This document shows positions 45,807 to 57,222 of a DNA stretch of 64,000 nt, one piece after another. The notes below the pieces were generated by a model. That model made no database searches. It saw nothing but the letters and a program-made list of their open reading frames with translations, and was not told the origin of the DNA. Numbering within the stretch: position 1 is the first letter of the stretch; each line of letters starts with the position of its first letter. The stretch is from Gymnopilus junonius. Taxonomy: Eukaryota > Basidiomycota > Agaricomycetes > Agaricales > Galerinaceae. The translations under genes and the position numbers were made by a program. The stretch is from contig JADNYJ010000024.1 of assembly GCA_015501075.1 (NCBI GenBank), positions 277,380 to 341,379 on the forward strand, in the 5' to 3' direction.

Positions 45807-47102
45807 TTGCTTATGTTCTGGAAACGCGAGTAATGTCCACTTGAGCTTTGCCGACATCGATTGTCGTCTTTAATACTTGGAGAAAAGGATCCAGAAATCC
45901 GTTGAATGCCCGACATACATCCACTTTCAGGCGCGAGCGACAACCGCTAAACAGAATTTGCACCAACTGTCATCACATGAACCTGGAGGAAGGGTTTTTT
46001 CTTCGTACACAAGGGCGCTCCATCGGCAAAAAGGATCAATTCGACAGTGCGGCCTAGAAAAGCGGAGAAGTTCTTCCGAAAGCTTTGGTGGCCTTGTTAA
46101 AGATGAAGGCTCCTTGCAGAGGCTATGCGACTAGGACCAGTCATTCCTCTGAGCTATTTTTTGCTGCTCTATTTTTGGCGTCTGTAGTAATTGCATGGAA
46201 GAGTTTTATCGGACCTGCGATTGTTTTAGGTCGTTCATCAGAGTCCGAGAAGCGACTGCAACCGAAGTTTACCCTATACTGCCAGTGTCTGGTGCGATGT
46301 ACGCCTCCCTGAGCGGCGTAGGTGCATTACTAATAAGGTCCTCGATGCCACGAAGAAAATGTATCTCAAGGGCTGATAGTAACCAACAGCTTACGGTGGA
46401 GGCTAGGTCCGTATCGCAAAGGAAGGCAGTCGTGCTCTACCATTGTGCAGGTCGATAAGTAGAGCTTAAACATGTAAAAAATATTAGAAGAGCACTTACC
46501 CTACTTCTACTTCGCGACTAATTCTCCGCAATTCGTTGACGTCGACGCTTCCACCAAGAAAGGTTCTTCTAATATCAGCTTCTCTCTCCAAAGACTGACA
46601 GTCGTATGGATAATTCAAGGACCATTAGTTGGGCGTATCGGGGAAATACTAGTGGATAAGAATAGTCGCAGAATATCTAAGCATACCAATGAGTACGGTT
46701 ATTTGGCCAACTTTACGTACATACTTACTTGACCTGCTGGAAAAAAGAAAGAAGTAGAGCTGCGATCTGCCAAACCGACGGTCTCGAAAAGGAAGAAGGA
46801 ATACTGGTAAATCTGGAATTCGTAAAACGCGCCGCGTGATGCGACGCGCCTTGCGCGGCGGCAAAACCCGACCCCCTCACGTGCGCCCCCACCAAAAGGC
46901 CCCAAATTGAAAAGGCAGCTGACTTATTTTTAAGCTCGCCGCCCACTGCCCAGCTGGCCTGTAAGCCTTACACCATTTTTTGGCTTTGCCACAATCCACA
47001 AAGCGTCTCTAGCTTGTAATTAGTGTACACCTAATAAATTTTGAAAATATCAGAAATAAGCAAGGGCGAGATCTTGGCTTGATTGTCTCATCGGCACGTC
47101 TG
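45807..47102. other. Intergenic, cellulase promoter side
   Basis: About 1.3 kb of short frames on both strands without domains or a consistent start. A GC-rich palindromic patch (gcgccgcgtgatgcgacgcg) lies near 46,830. I see no gene. Confidence 0.4.
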
Positions 47103-47110
47103 GCGGGCAA

Positions 47111-48121
47111 TAGGGTTGCGTAAAAAACTCCCGGGGGGGTTACTTACTGGTAAGTTACCCCCTCCCCTGTCCCGCCTAGGTAACTTACCAGGTAAATTAC
47201 TGGTAAGTTACATGTCATGTGCATTAAATATTTAATATATTATTTTTTCGCTGCCTGCGGCACTTGACGACTCCGCAGGCTTCTCGCAACCGTTGATTAC
47301 GCACTACTATACATCACCTCCTTTCGATACGCTAATCAAACGACATCGAGAAGTCGTTGTCGTCAAGATTAGCACTAGGAGCATCACCTGGTGCCAACAC
47401 TGGCAGTTCGCCTCAAGCCAGTATTCAACAATCCACAATGGCAGGCGTATATCCATGTTTCCATGGGGGTAAACGAGGGATTGGATTGTCTGATTGGCTT
47501 CCAATGCAATGCCCCTTCGTTCGCATATTTCTAGAGTTTCTTCACCTGTTGGCATGGCCAGAGATTGTAAAAATGCGACCCGTTGTTCATCTTGGATGAG
47601 GCTGGCTGTTTCCGAGAAGAGCATGTCATCGGTGAGATCAAGTAGCTTCGGGGCATTCTTGTCAGAAGGGACTGGGAAAGTAGACAAGTCCACCACATTG
47701 AGACTATCTTCTGGTATCAAAATCTCAGATATACTGAGAGGTATGGCTGCTATGCGGGTCATTGGGGCGAGATAAATGTCGAGGCAAATGTCGAGAAAAT
47801 TGATGATTTCTGCCGGTCCGGCTACTACCATGAATGACATAGTGAGGACTGGTCTGCTAGCTACTCGAGTACATAGCACATTCCTGATGGCTGACCAGCT
47901 TCTAAAGTGGTATAGGAGATACTACATGTTCTTGGCTAGAATTATACAGCCCGAAGGTGGCTGTTAGAACCTCCTTGCTCCTCGGTCCCCCAACTGACCT
48001 ATCATGTGATACAGGTAACTTACCACCTGCGAACCCTGCCCTATCAAGGAGGTAACTTACCAGTAAATTACCGGTAAATTACCGGGCCGGTAAAAAACAA
48101 ATAGTTTTTTACGCAACCCTA
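47111..48121. mobile_element. hAT element with 8-bp target duplication, carrying an ORF
   Basis: The ends are inverted copies of TAGGGTTGCGTAAAAAAC. The flanks are GCGGGCAA at 47103-47110 and 48122-48129, an exact 8-bp duplication, diagnostic of hAT. Both subterminal zones (to about 47,215 and from about 48,010) hold arrays of GGTAASTTACC-like palindromes, likely transposase-binding sites. No transposase is encoded; the inside carries a minus-strand frame (47307-47879). Confidence 0.85.
47307..47879 (-). CDS. ORF carried inside the hAT element, possible captured gene fragment
   Basis: I do not recognise a full domain. The frame is open for 190 codons, with the first ATG giving MSFMVVAGPAEIINFLDICL. 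It contains acidic and Leu-rich stretches and the block DIRLPLWIVEYWLEAN. An LPLW-x(2-4)-YW block is, from memory, frequent in large Agaricomycete proteins associated with Ulp1-like proteases or transposons. This is a tentative likeness only. It has none of the zinc finger, DDE or dimerisation blocks of a hAT transposase. It may be a captured fragment or a leftover of the element's second gene. Confidence 0.4.
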   Translation of the reverse strand: MLCTRVASRPVLTMSFMVVAGPAEIINFLDICLDIYLAPMTRIAAIPLSISEILIPEDSLNVVDLSTFPVPSDKNAPKLLDLTDDMLFSETASLIQDEQRVAFLQSLAMPTGEETLEICERRGIALEANQTIQSLVYPHGNMDIRLPLWIVEYWLEANCQCWHQVMLLVLILTTTTSRCRLISVSKGGDV

Positions 48122-48129
48122 GCGGGCAA

Positions 48130-48858
48130 GCTTTGGCACGTGCACATTTGAAATAGGAGCGTGATCGGATAAAGCACTGTTCACGAGCCCAGTCTTTGCT
48201 CTCTGCATAATAATTGCAGGGCATGAAGCTGTCAGAAATTTACTGTTATAGCCTTCTGCATCTCTGAGGATTTCTAAGAGAAGAGGACTTCAAATGGGCC
48301 TCTGATCAAATCCCAGATGTCCTCTAACAGCCAACCACCTGATTTTTCATTCAACTAAATGGTGAATATGTAAGCCATAATCACAAGCTTCAGGAAATCG
48401 ATAATTCTAGAAACGTTTCAAACGCAGTGCTCGTTGCCTTTGCGCAAAAAGGAACCTTTTTGCATAATACGTAGGCTTGCGATGATGTCATAAGCCCCTA
48501 TTTAATACCGGGCTCTGCCGCGATTGCTTACTTATATAAATTCTATTCAACCTTACTTCGATTGTCAGCTTCATACTTCGTATGGGAATTTGTGACTTAA
48601 ATTGGACGAACTGGAATCCAGATTAGTCTTAATGGTGAGTCTAGAAATTGAACAATTGCGTAGGCATAACCATGAGAATTGACAAAATAAGGAAATGGAA
48701 TTAAAGTGGTGTGAATGCGGTCGCTGATTAATGGTTGCAGCTTGAAGAATAAATCGAAATCTCGATGAAGGAAAGAGTACTTATGCTTCTCCTCGATCTG
48801 CTTTGACCTACAGGAAAACGACAATCAGTTAGATCGACTAAACGCACAGAGAGAAATA
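48130..48858. other. Downstream flank of the conserved small gene
   Basis: No gene supported. A 75-residue minus-strand frame (48597-48824) follows the stop of the neighbouring gene and is probably 3' UTR. Confidence 0.35.
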
Positions 48859-49375
48859 TCATACATCTTCTTCACTGGGCGTCATGATTACTTTGCCTTT
48901 TAATTCCTTCAGCTTCTTTAGAATCGAATCTTCTGTAACATCACCCACTTCTTCTTTTCCCTGGGCACCTGACAGCGGGCCCTTGACTTCATCACGAGAA
49001 TAGTAAGCCGTAGTCGATGCAGACCCGTCTCCCTCCTCTACGCGGCGGGCCCGCATGTACTCCACGGTCTTGGACTGCAATTCTCCAGGGCTTCCTGGCG
49101 ATTTATCAGCCTGACGATGGGTAAAACGTCATTGGGTAAGCTCCACTGTAATAGACCACCAGCAGACCTTGACGGCTGCCTCCGAGGCAGATGCGAGAGA
49201 TTCGTTCCAGCCTGGTGCGTTTTCATGCGGTGCTGAAGTTTTGTCGTTTATGTTTCGAGAAAGAACCCGATTCTTCTCCTTCTGAAGGACCTATGTTGTA
49301 AGTAGATTTTTGTCAAAAGGGTAGCATAAAACGCGAAACGATGTCGACACATACTTCTGGGTCATTGTCGTGCAT
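48859..49375 (-). CDS. Conserved small fungal protein of unknown function
   Basis: Three exons (49375-49355, 49290-49168, 49110-48859) total 396 nt and give 131 residues. The N-terminus is MHDNDPEVLQKEKNRVL. The centre reads ENAPGWNESLASASEAAVKA and then ELQSKTVEYMRARRVE, a block I remember from short uncharacterised proteins of many fungi, with helical, charged character. The C-terminus ends KELKGKVIMTPSEEDV. There is no signal peptide or membrane span. The first intron lies after only seven codons. The function is unknown. Confidence 0.7.
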
Positions 49376-52364
49376 GGTGCTGATAAAAGGCGCGTATTAG
49401 TTGGTCCTTTGTATGAAGATAGTAAACTGAACCTCGTATAGAGCCTATTCCACCGTCCGTCAGGGAATGGGCGCTAATCGAGGTATTAACCGACCTTGTA
49501 CTGTTGCACCTGCCAGCAGCGGAAATTGCTGCCTTAGTAGAAGGAGAACGAATCGAGGACTTTACAGTGGTTAGTACGAACATAGTTGCTCGATGGTAAG
49601 GGAGTTAGAACTGCTTCCGTGTCTTTCAAACATCGGATTCCCAAGGTGGAATGACATGACGTCACTGCTAAAGGAGCTGATAGCTCCCTGTCTCGGAGCC
49701 TAGTGCACCAACGACCAGAACGACGTACTTGTAAATTTAGTGTCGTCCAACAAATGACATAGTACATGAGACCTTGTGAAACATGCGTTTGTTGAACTTT
49801 GAGTGGCGCTACGTAGTTACCTGATTCGGTGTTTAATTTCAAATGGGGTATGTATTACCCTTCGCCGGGACCAGCCAGTCTGGCTAGAGGGGGTAGGTCG
49901 AACAAAAATTCTGTTACTGTATTCTGATTATTCTTTCAAGGAAAACTCACCTACAAACAAGCATAAGCTCGGAAAATTTATTTCGGCAGTGAGCCAAAAT
50001 CATGGCCAAGTCAGGCTTGTAGTCGGGGAAAGGGGAAATGGCCCCGATGGGTATATTTGACTTGTATTATGTATGATATATTCTAGAATGTGCAAGCCGG
50101 GAAATGCTGGCTAGGCAGAAGAATTGCTCGTATTAAACGTGATGAGCTTCAAAGAAAACATGGACAGTGTACTAGTGGATCACTGCATGGCTTATAACCG
50201 TACCATCAGTAACATATGTCGGGTTCTTGCCAATTATAACGGCCAATTAAAAAGCATCGCATTGAAATGACGTATCCTGGACGTTTGACTGAGGGCATTC
50301 AAGTTGAACGATACCTGACCAAGCTGGTCATTACGCCTGCTCTGTGGCTCTGATTCATTTGATATATATTTCATGCCTTTAACGCCGGCATTCTGAAGGA
50401 AAATGCTTGATGCTTCCCCCGGTTTTCAAAGGAACTATTCATATACTTACATTTATTCGGACAGGTGCCACTGTATATTGGTAAGCCGTAACAATCTATG
50501 AAGCTGTCGATGCTGTCAATTGAACATGGCATATAAAATTTAAATTCAATTGAACCGAATAGAAAGATTCGGAATTAATTACACCGAGGGTAGCCAAGTG
50601 ATTGCCATTATATTGTATTGGTGGATTTTGCACACGAACTTCCCAGGGCTTCGCTGTCGAGAATTCCACTCCACTGCGCATCGTGGACTCAGAGAGGTAT
50701 CATGAATAGTGCCCGACTTTCTTTCGCCTTGGAACTACAGTCGTTGAAATCAGCGCTTGGGTGTTCATAGATCTATTTCGAGGTGAGCCTAACATCTGGT
50801 TCGAAATCTTCATACCCAAGCATTCACCTCCAACAGAACAGCGTTCCGTATTGTATGGTCCAGTTCTAAGTCTTCCTCATCAGCTTAAGTATGTCTAATT
50901 TTGTTACTTTAGTTGCGACGGTGTCAACTGCGCCTGTCAGAACCCAAGTTGTTGTTTGTTCAAGTTCGAGCATGTGCATCATGCCTTAGTATGCGACGCT
51001 ATCATAAATATTGGCCAAGTGACTTCGAAAGGATAATCGGACGCTCTGGAAGATAAACTGCAAAGACATCTAGTTAGTAAAGGTTATTTTCCATTCCAAG
51101 TATTCCCGCGAAATTGTAATGCAGCTTGTTGTTCTTTGGATGTATGGCATTTTAGTGCTTACTCACCACTGCGGCCACCGAATCGCTGACTCTCACGTTC
51201 CTCTAATTAAGCTTGCATCCTGAGAGTAAACTGCCTGCTTAAAACCTTAGGTGAAGCCGATGATATGTTTGCCTCCGGTGAGATCAAAAGAGCGGATAAC
51301 AAAAATGACACGTCCACAATTAAAGTGGGATTTTGTGGCTGTGCGTGCACGAAAACAGACCGAGAACGGGACCACACAAACCAAAATAGAAGCAATCAAG
51401 GCTCTCCTCCGGATCCTCTTTGGATCCTCTGTTTGTCCTCTGTCTTTCTCTATCCCGTTGCGTTGCTGCAGCGGCATACTGCCAATTCTCAGGTCTATCT
51501 TTGAATTACCCTCGGATGTGCATTGGAACCGGCGACTTCGTCTGAATGTCTTGTGACCTTGCGAGGTCTGAGTCAAGCTGGAAATTCATTTTTTGCTCTT
51601 CTCACTCGTCTGAATCTTATTCTTCGTCGTGTGCGATTTGAACTTTGGATTAATGTGACATCTCAGACCGAAATATTTTACTGACTCTCACTACAGCCCC
51701 ACTTCTTGGACACAATTTTTTGTTTGGATTTCCTTTCAAATCGACCCAAATTTGGCACGATAATGCTGGCATCGCACTAATATGCGAAATCCTACAATTG
51801 CCCGCAATATCAGTACACTTTTTTCTGCTCTCCAATGCTATTCTTGGGATAAGTGGAGCCGCCTGACATTGGTGTGTCCCATCCGCGAGATCTACCTTCG
51901 GCCGCACAAATATTCATCAAGGTTACGAGAACACTGAAACTCCTCAGTCAAGATGTCAAGCGATTCTGGATCTCAGACTTCTCTCTTCGGGATTATCTAT
52001 TGCCTGAGGAAATTATCGACATAGCTTCGAAAGGGGTCCTATTCGCGCCATTTTTAGGCGATTTGGATCCTATGGGTTACTGTAGTGGGAAGGATTTTGC
52101 TGACACTAAATACAAACTTACTTTCCGGACATGAAGGTCGGCGCCACAAAGTTCACTTTCGCCGTCCCTATGATCCCGAAAAAACCGCATGCCAGAAATA
52201 TAAGAACAACTCCTAGGCCTCAAAACTCCTTACCTTGCCTTCAAGAGTCTTCAAAGAAAACCCATTGCCAGCTTCAAGTGCCGCCTATCCCTCACAAAAC
52301 ATTGTTAGTATTTTTTATCTGCGTATCTAGAATTTACTGAGTTTCCTATCCCAGTTCAATCACA
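49376..52364. other. 3-kb stretch without a recognisable gene
   Basis: Only short overlapping frames, most without ATG, on both strands. The 93-residue frame at 51853-52134 has some regular composition but no domain. I see no transposon ends. The last 100 bases are the promoter of the first CVNH gene. Confidence 0.4.
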
Positions 52365-53819
52365 ATGCGTTTCTCAGAATCGACCGAAAAGATCACCATC
52401 ACCAAGGGCGTCCTTTCCGCTCTGTGCAAAAAAGCAGACAATAAGACGTCTGTCCAATCTTCAATTTCACTCAACGACTACATTGGCAATGTCGACGGTG
52501 AACTGACATGGGGAGGACGAGGCTTCAGCCACGTTGCGGAAAACGTCCACATCACTAACGGTTTGCTCGTTGCTAAACTTAAGAATCAAGCTGGCAAGTT
52601 AGTCGAGAGCACGCTCGACCTCAACCAACACATTCAGAACACCGATGGTGTTCTGGAGGTTATTCCATTAGATGTGTAAGTCTTTTGACCCTCTATTTCG
52701 TAGCCATTGACCGAGTGATGTCCTTTCGATGACCACAGGAAGAAGGCCGAGATAGTCAAAGCCCCTGAAATATCCAGAGAACTTTCAGCGGCCAGCACGG
52801 CATCGAACTCTAGTGTTGCCAGCGCCAGCAGCATGGTCTCTGCCGCCTCTTCAACTTCTGTGACCACTTCCGTCTCAACGTCTTCGGTCACAAAGTCTTC
52901 CTCCTCCTCCTCATATTTCTCTTCTTCGAAATTCAGGTCGTAAGTCATGAACAGAACTTCCGGGCCACGATTATAAGTTAATCAAATTTCATTTTTTAGG
53001 TCTAGCAAATTGCTCTTGATCGAAGAGACTTGCACCAAACTTGGACTCAAGGGCACCGTTCTCCATGCCGAATGTCAACGCCTCGATGGTTCCACTACAG
53101 ATGCCCACATTGATCTTGACGAAATCATCGGGTTTGTTAATGGCCAGCTGCTCTGGGACCACAAAGGCTTTAGCAAACTGTGCTTCGAGTACTCCCTACA
53201 CAATTTCTTTTTGGTAGTCAAATACCGCACCCATGCTGGGGAACAGCCTCACACCGCCAGCATTGACCTCCGCATTCGCCTTCGTAACCAGGATGGTGCC
53301 TTAATCCTCGTCGAGCTGAACCAGAAGCTGTCGGTCATGCTGAGCGAAGTGCCCTGGATGAAATTCAAGGTCATCGCCGAACCTGACCTGAGCGTCTTCG
53401 CGCAGCACCCTGTCATGAAAGAGACACTCACTCGCATTGCGGAGACCACCGTCGAGCATGTTACCATCGCTATGCACGAGCAATTAACTATTGCCATGGA
53501 GGCTGCTATTGCCGTTGTGACCAAGTCTGCCATGCATCATGTTTCCGAGCAGATACAAACTCTCGTCGCTGGTGTCACTGGATACGGCGCCAGTGCTAGC
53601 CCCTCCATTACGGCTGCGGAGCATCTCAGGCTCTTCGGCGCTGGTGCCTTCGCCAATTTACAGGCCCACGGCTACGAAGTGAATGAACAGAACTATAACT
53701 TTAATGGTGCCTTTTATTCCGCGCCCGTTTCACACATCGACGGGCATGGCCACCATCTCTCCAGGGATGAACATAGCTATGCAGCCATAGCGAAACATGC
53801 GCAAGTTGCTCACACCTAG
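52365..53819 (+). CDS. Double cyanovirin-N-homology (CVNH) domain protein, copy 1
   Basis: Exons 52365-52675, 52739-52939 and 53000-53819 total 1332 nt, 443 residues. CVNH domain A fills exon 1 (SVQSSISLNDYIGNVDGELT, WGGRGFSHVAENVHI, STLDLNQHIQNTDGVL). Exon 2 is a Ser/Thr-rich linker. CVNH domain B starts exon 3 (GTVLHAECQRLDGSTTDAHI, LDEIIGFVNGQLLWDHKGFS, ASIDLRIRLRNQDG). A conserved helical region follows (SVMLSEVPWMKFKVIAEPDL, ETTVEHVTIAMHEQL), and then a His/Tyr-rich tail (HIDGHGHHLSRDEHSY). Known for CVNH: a mannose-binding lectin fold. Domain A lacks the usual cysteines, and neither domain has a signal peptide, so a cytosolic carbohydrate-binding role is inferred. A paralogue lies 1.6 kb downstream. 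Confidence 0.8.
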
Positions 53820-55453
53820 TGCAAGAATATTATAACCGTGACTCTGGAGGGGAGGAGGGGAGTGCGGTATAGATATGACTGAATTTGAGAAAAGAGGAAA
53901 CCTTCTCATTACTCATCCATTGCCTGTAGCGTCCACCTTCGATCGAATGTTCCGTACTCTTCCTCCCGTATTCTTGTAATTTCTTACTTCATTTTTGGAA
54001 CCCTTCGCTGAGCTATACTCCCTAAGCACGAACCACCATCATCAAAACAGCAAAATACGATTTCTGGCTGGATTGCTCAAAAAACGTTGAATCACTGACA
54101 ATGTCTGTCTATCAGAGGAAGACGACTGCAGGGTTGCGAATGAGAATCAGCGAAATCGAGGGAAAACTGAGTAAAGTAGACATTCCCAGTACAATAACAC
54201 ATAAAAAAGACGTAGAAGAGTAGGCAAACATGGCTCTACAACAGTAGAAATAGAGAAAAAGCGAGACAGTGCATAGCAGGGAGTCGAGCATAGACTGCTG
54301 CGTGTACTGGTCTCTGCAGCACAGAGCCACGGACAGAGGCCATAGCGCCATCCCTGTGCCAGACAGCGGCAAAGACGGGGAAAAAAATATTACGTAATAC
54401 GACACAAGCAGGTACATGCGTACACGTACTCTCGTGATCCTACACACTTCGCGATCGACCTCGACCGACTTTTTTGAGCCTGTATATTGAAACTGGCCAT
54501 TTTGCCTTGAACTTTAGGGAGGCCTGTCTCCAACCCTACATGCCAGTGGAAGGCACTCAGGAACGCAGTTACATACAGCCGGGACCAAATGGAAGATTTC
54601 GCAATTGAGTCTGTCAAAGGCTGTTACCTAGTACTATCCAGGTATTACTTTACGATATACCAACCACTCGCCTCAATTTTATTCAAACGAAACTTTTTCG
54701 CTAAGCTTCAAACTAGATTTACTCAAGATTTACTTTGACACTGGCTTCCGCTACCAACTTCAACTATGAACAAATTAAAGTCACCTGCCTGTCCGTTCCT
54801 CACTTATCTTAATTGCCAGGGTAAAGAAAACTTTCTGATTCACAGGCCTTGACAATCTTGGTCGCAAAATAGGCGGAGATGATTCTTCACCGACTCTCAC
54901 CGTTGTATTCAGTCCGTTCCTGTCCTGGTGCTTCTTCTAAGCTCGGGGTGTCAAATCACCTGCGTCTTATTTTGGGCCGTGGAATCCAAAATGTTGTTCT
55001 ACAGATCTGTCTTGTCAGAACCGTGATTACTTCAAGGTCCCAGGACGCTTACTTCGTATTCCGATAGGACTACTCTATCACGACATCCATTTTTGTTGGA
55101 GCTAGTGCAGACATAAACCCGACCTTTTCAATCGGAAACAAGCTCGACGCGGGTTTAATTTGGACTCAACATCACTATACCTCACGGTGCCAGACATAGT
55201 CCGATTGTACAATTTACGGTAAACAACAATGAGGTTCTGAAAATCCTAAACAAGCTGGTATAAAGTCCAGACTTTTCTTCTGCTCTTCTCCAGCTCGTCA
55301 GCGCTCTGGACCTCCAATCCTCCTTCGACCTTTTCAAATCTCGCTTCAGAGAGACCTCTAGTGTTACTACTACATTAACCCATTCGAAGTATGTGTAATT
55401 TCGTCATCTATTGAAGCTAAATATTTACAGGCGGTCTGTCTCCCCTCAGTACT
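53820..55453. other. Spacer between the two CVNH genes
   Basis: No gene supported. The short minus-strand frames (54112-54617) look like chance. It includes the 3' UTR of copy 1 and the promoter of copy 2, with a pyrimidine-rich stretch near 55,270-55,330. Confidence 0.4.
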
Positions 55454-56905
55454 ATGGCATTTTCAACGACCTGCGAGTCCGTCAAGTATAATGGCAAAGG
55501 CATTTTGTCATGCAGTGCCAGAAAGCTAGACAACAAGACGATGGTTCAGGCCACCTTGAACCTTGACGAGCATATCGGTTTCGTCGATGGCAAGCTTGTT
55601 TGGGGCAACAAAGGCTTCAGTGCTGCTGCGGAGAGTGTTGTCATTGCCGGTGCATCCCTCATCGCGAAATTCAAGATCAGCGGCAAGCTAGTAGAGAGCA
55701 AGCTTGATCTTAACCAATACATCAAGAATGTGAATGGAACCTTGGAACCCATTGTTCGTCCCTCTTCTGTAGCAAGGTAACGGTTCCCTTCTTCCCTGCA
55801 TCCATTCCGTTAACCACTCGTTCCTCTCTCATAGTCCGAAGAAACCTGAGCCTATCAAAACCCCTTCAGCGCCGGAACTGATCAAAGGGCTCTCGACAGC
55901 TAGTACCGCGTCGGCTGCCAGCGCTACTAGTGTACCGACCACATTCTCGCATACCTCCTCCTTGTCAAGTGCAACTTCCGTCTCATCGGCGTCGACCTCC
56001 AAAACAAGCTTCTCATCATCGAGTTTCAGGCGGTACGCCGAACTATTTCTCACCCGAAACTATATTTTAGTTGACTTTGATACTTTAGAGTGAGCAAAGA
56101 CCTTTTGGTTCAGGATTCCTGCATCAAGCTCGAACTCAAAGGGACAGTACTTCATGCCGACTGTCATCGCCTGGACGGTTCCGTTGCCCATTCTCACCTC
56201 AACCTTGATGAAATCATCGGCCTTGTCGATGGTCAGCTCGTCTGGGATCACAGGGGATTCAGCAAACACTGTTTCGAGTACTCCCTCGACAATTTCTTTT
56301 TGGTAGTCAAATGTCGCGTTCATGCAGGCGAACAATATCACATTTCCCGTATTGATCTCCGCACTCGCATCCGTAACAGGGATGGCATTCTTCTCGTCAT
56401 CGAGCTCAACCAAAAGTTATCGGTCATGCTCAGTGAAGTGCCCTGGATGAAGTTCAAGATCATCGCCGAACCTGATCTGAGCGTCTTCGCGAAGCACCCT
56501 GTCATGCAAGAGACACTCACTCGCATTGCGGAGACCACCGTCGAGCATGTCACCCTAGCTATGCACGAGCAGCTGACTATTGCCATGCAAGCAGCTATTG
56601 CCGTCGTGACTGAGTCTGCCATGCATCATGTTTCCGAGCAGATGCAGATGCTGGTTACCGGTGCTGTTAGACATGCCTCTGCTAGCGCATCTATCACTGG
56701 TCCAGAGCATCTCCATCTATTTGGCCATGGAGGGGCTCCTGCTTACGATCACTTCCATGGTTATGCTCATGGCAATGGTTCATTCTACACAAATGGTCAC
56801 AGCCATGCTGCGTACGAGATGCAGAGCGTCCATGCTAATGGCCATGTCGAGCATATGCACGAACATGGGCATGAGGATGTCAAGCCAAAACTCCTGGCTC
56901 ACTGA
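55454..56905 (+). CDS. Double cyanovirin-N-homology (CVNH) domain protein, copy 2
   Basis: Exons 55454-55776, 55835-56032 and 56089-56905 total 1338 nt, 445 residues, with the same exon/domain plan as copy 1. Domain A: MVQATLNLDEHIGFVDGKLV, WGNKGFSAAAESVVI, KLDLNQYIKNVNGTL. The exon-2 linker is Ser/Thr-rich (KTSFSSSSF). Domain B: GTVLHADCHRLDGSVAHSHL, LDEIIGLVDGQLVWDHRGFS. The downstream helical region is nearly identical to copy 1 (SVMLSEVPWMKFKIIAEPDL). Exon 1, the linker and the tail have diverged: the tail is now a His/Gly/Asn-rich repeat (HGYAHGNGSF, NGHVEHMHEHGHED). Conservation is highest in the helical region rather than in the lectin domains, which suggests that this region has its own function. 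Confidence 0.8.
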
Positions 56906-57222
56906 TCAGAACACGTAATGTTCAACTTTTTTTTATTCTCCAAAATAACTTTCTTTTGGGTCATTGTTAGGGTTGTTGTGTACATGCTTATATCCACCAA
57001 GACAGACAACCGGCAAATGGTCTGGCTAATAATTCAAGTAGTACATGACCATGGACTGTCTTTCGGTTTCAAATATTATTATTCTTGCTAATCGCATCTT
57101 TCACGAGCAATACACGCACGCTGCTTCAGGCTGCTTCTTGTCAGAAAAATGGCCTTCAGTCACGTTTGGGTCCGATTTTGATACATTCATTTCCTCGCAG
57201 ATCTATCTCGTGAACATCTACT
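56906..57222. other. Convergent spacer between CVNH copy 2 and CCT5
   Basis: 317 bp with a T-rich tract just after the CVNH stop. Probably two 3' UTRs; no gene seen. Confidence 0.4.

Noticed and set aside
51247..51576. Overlapping frames on both strands of about 100 codons
   Set aside because: No start context, domain or splice pattern; both strands are equally open.
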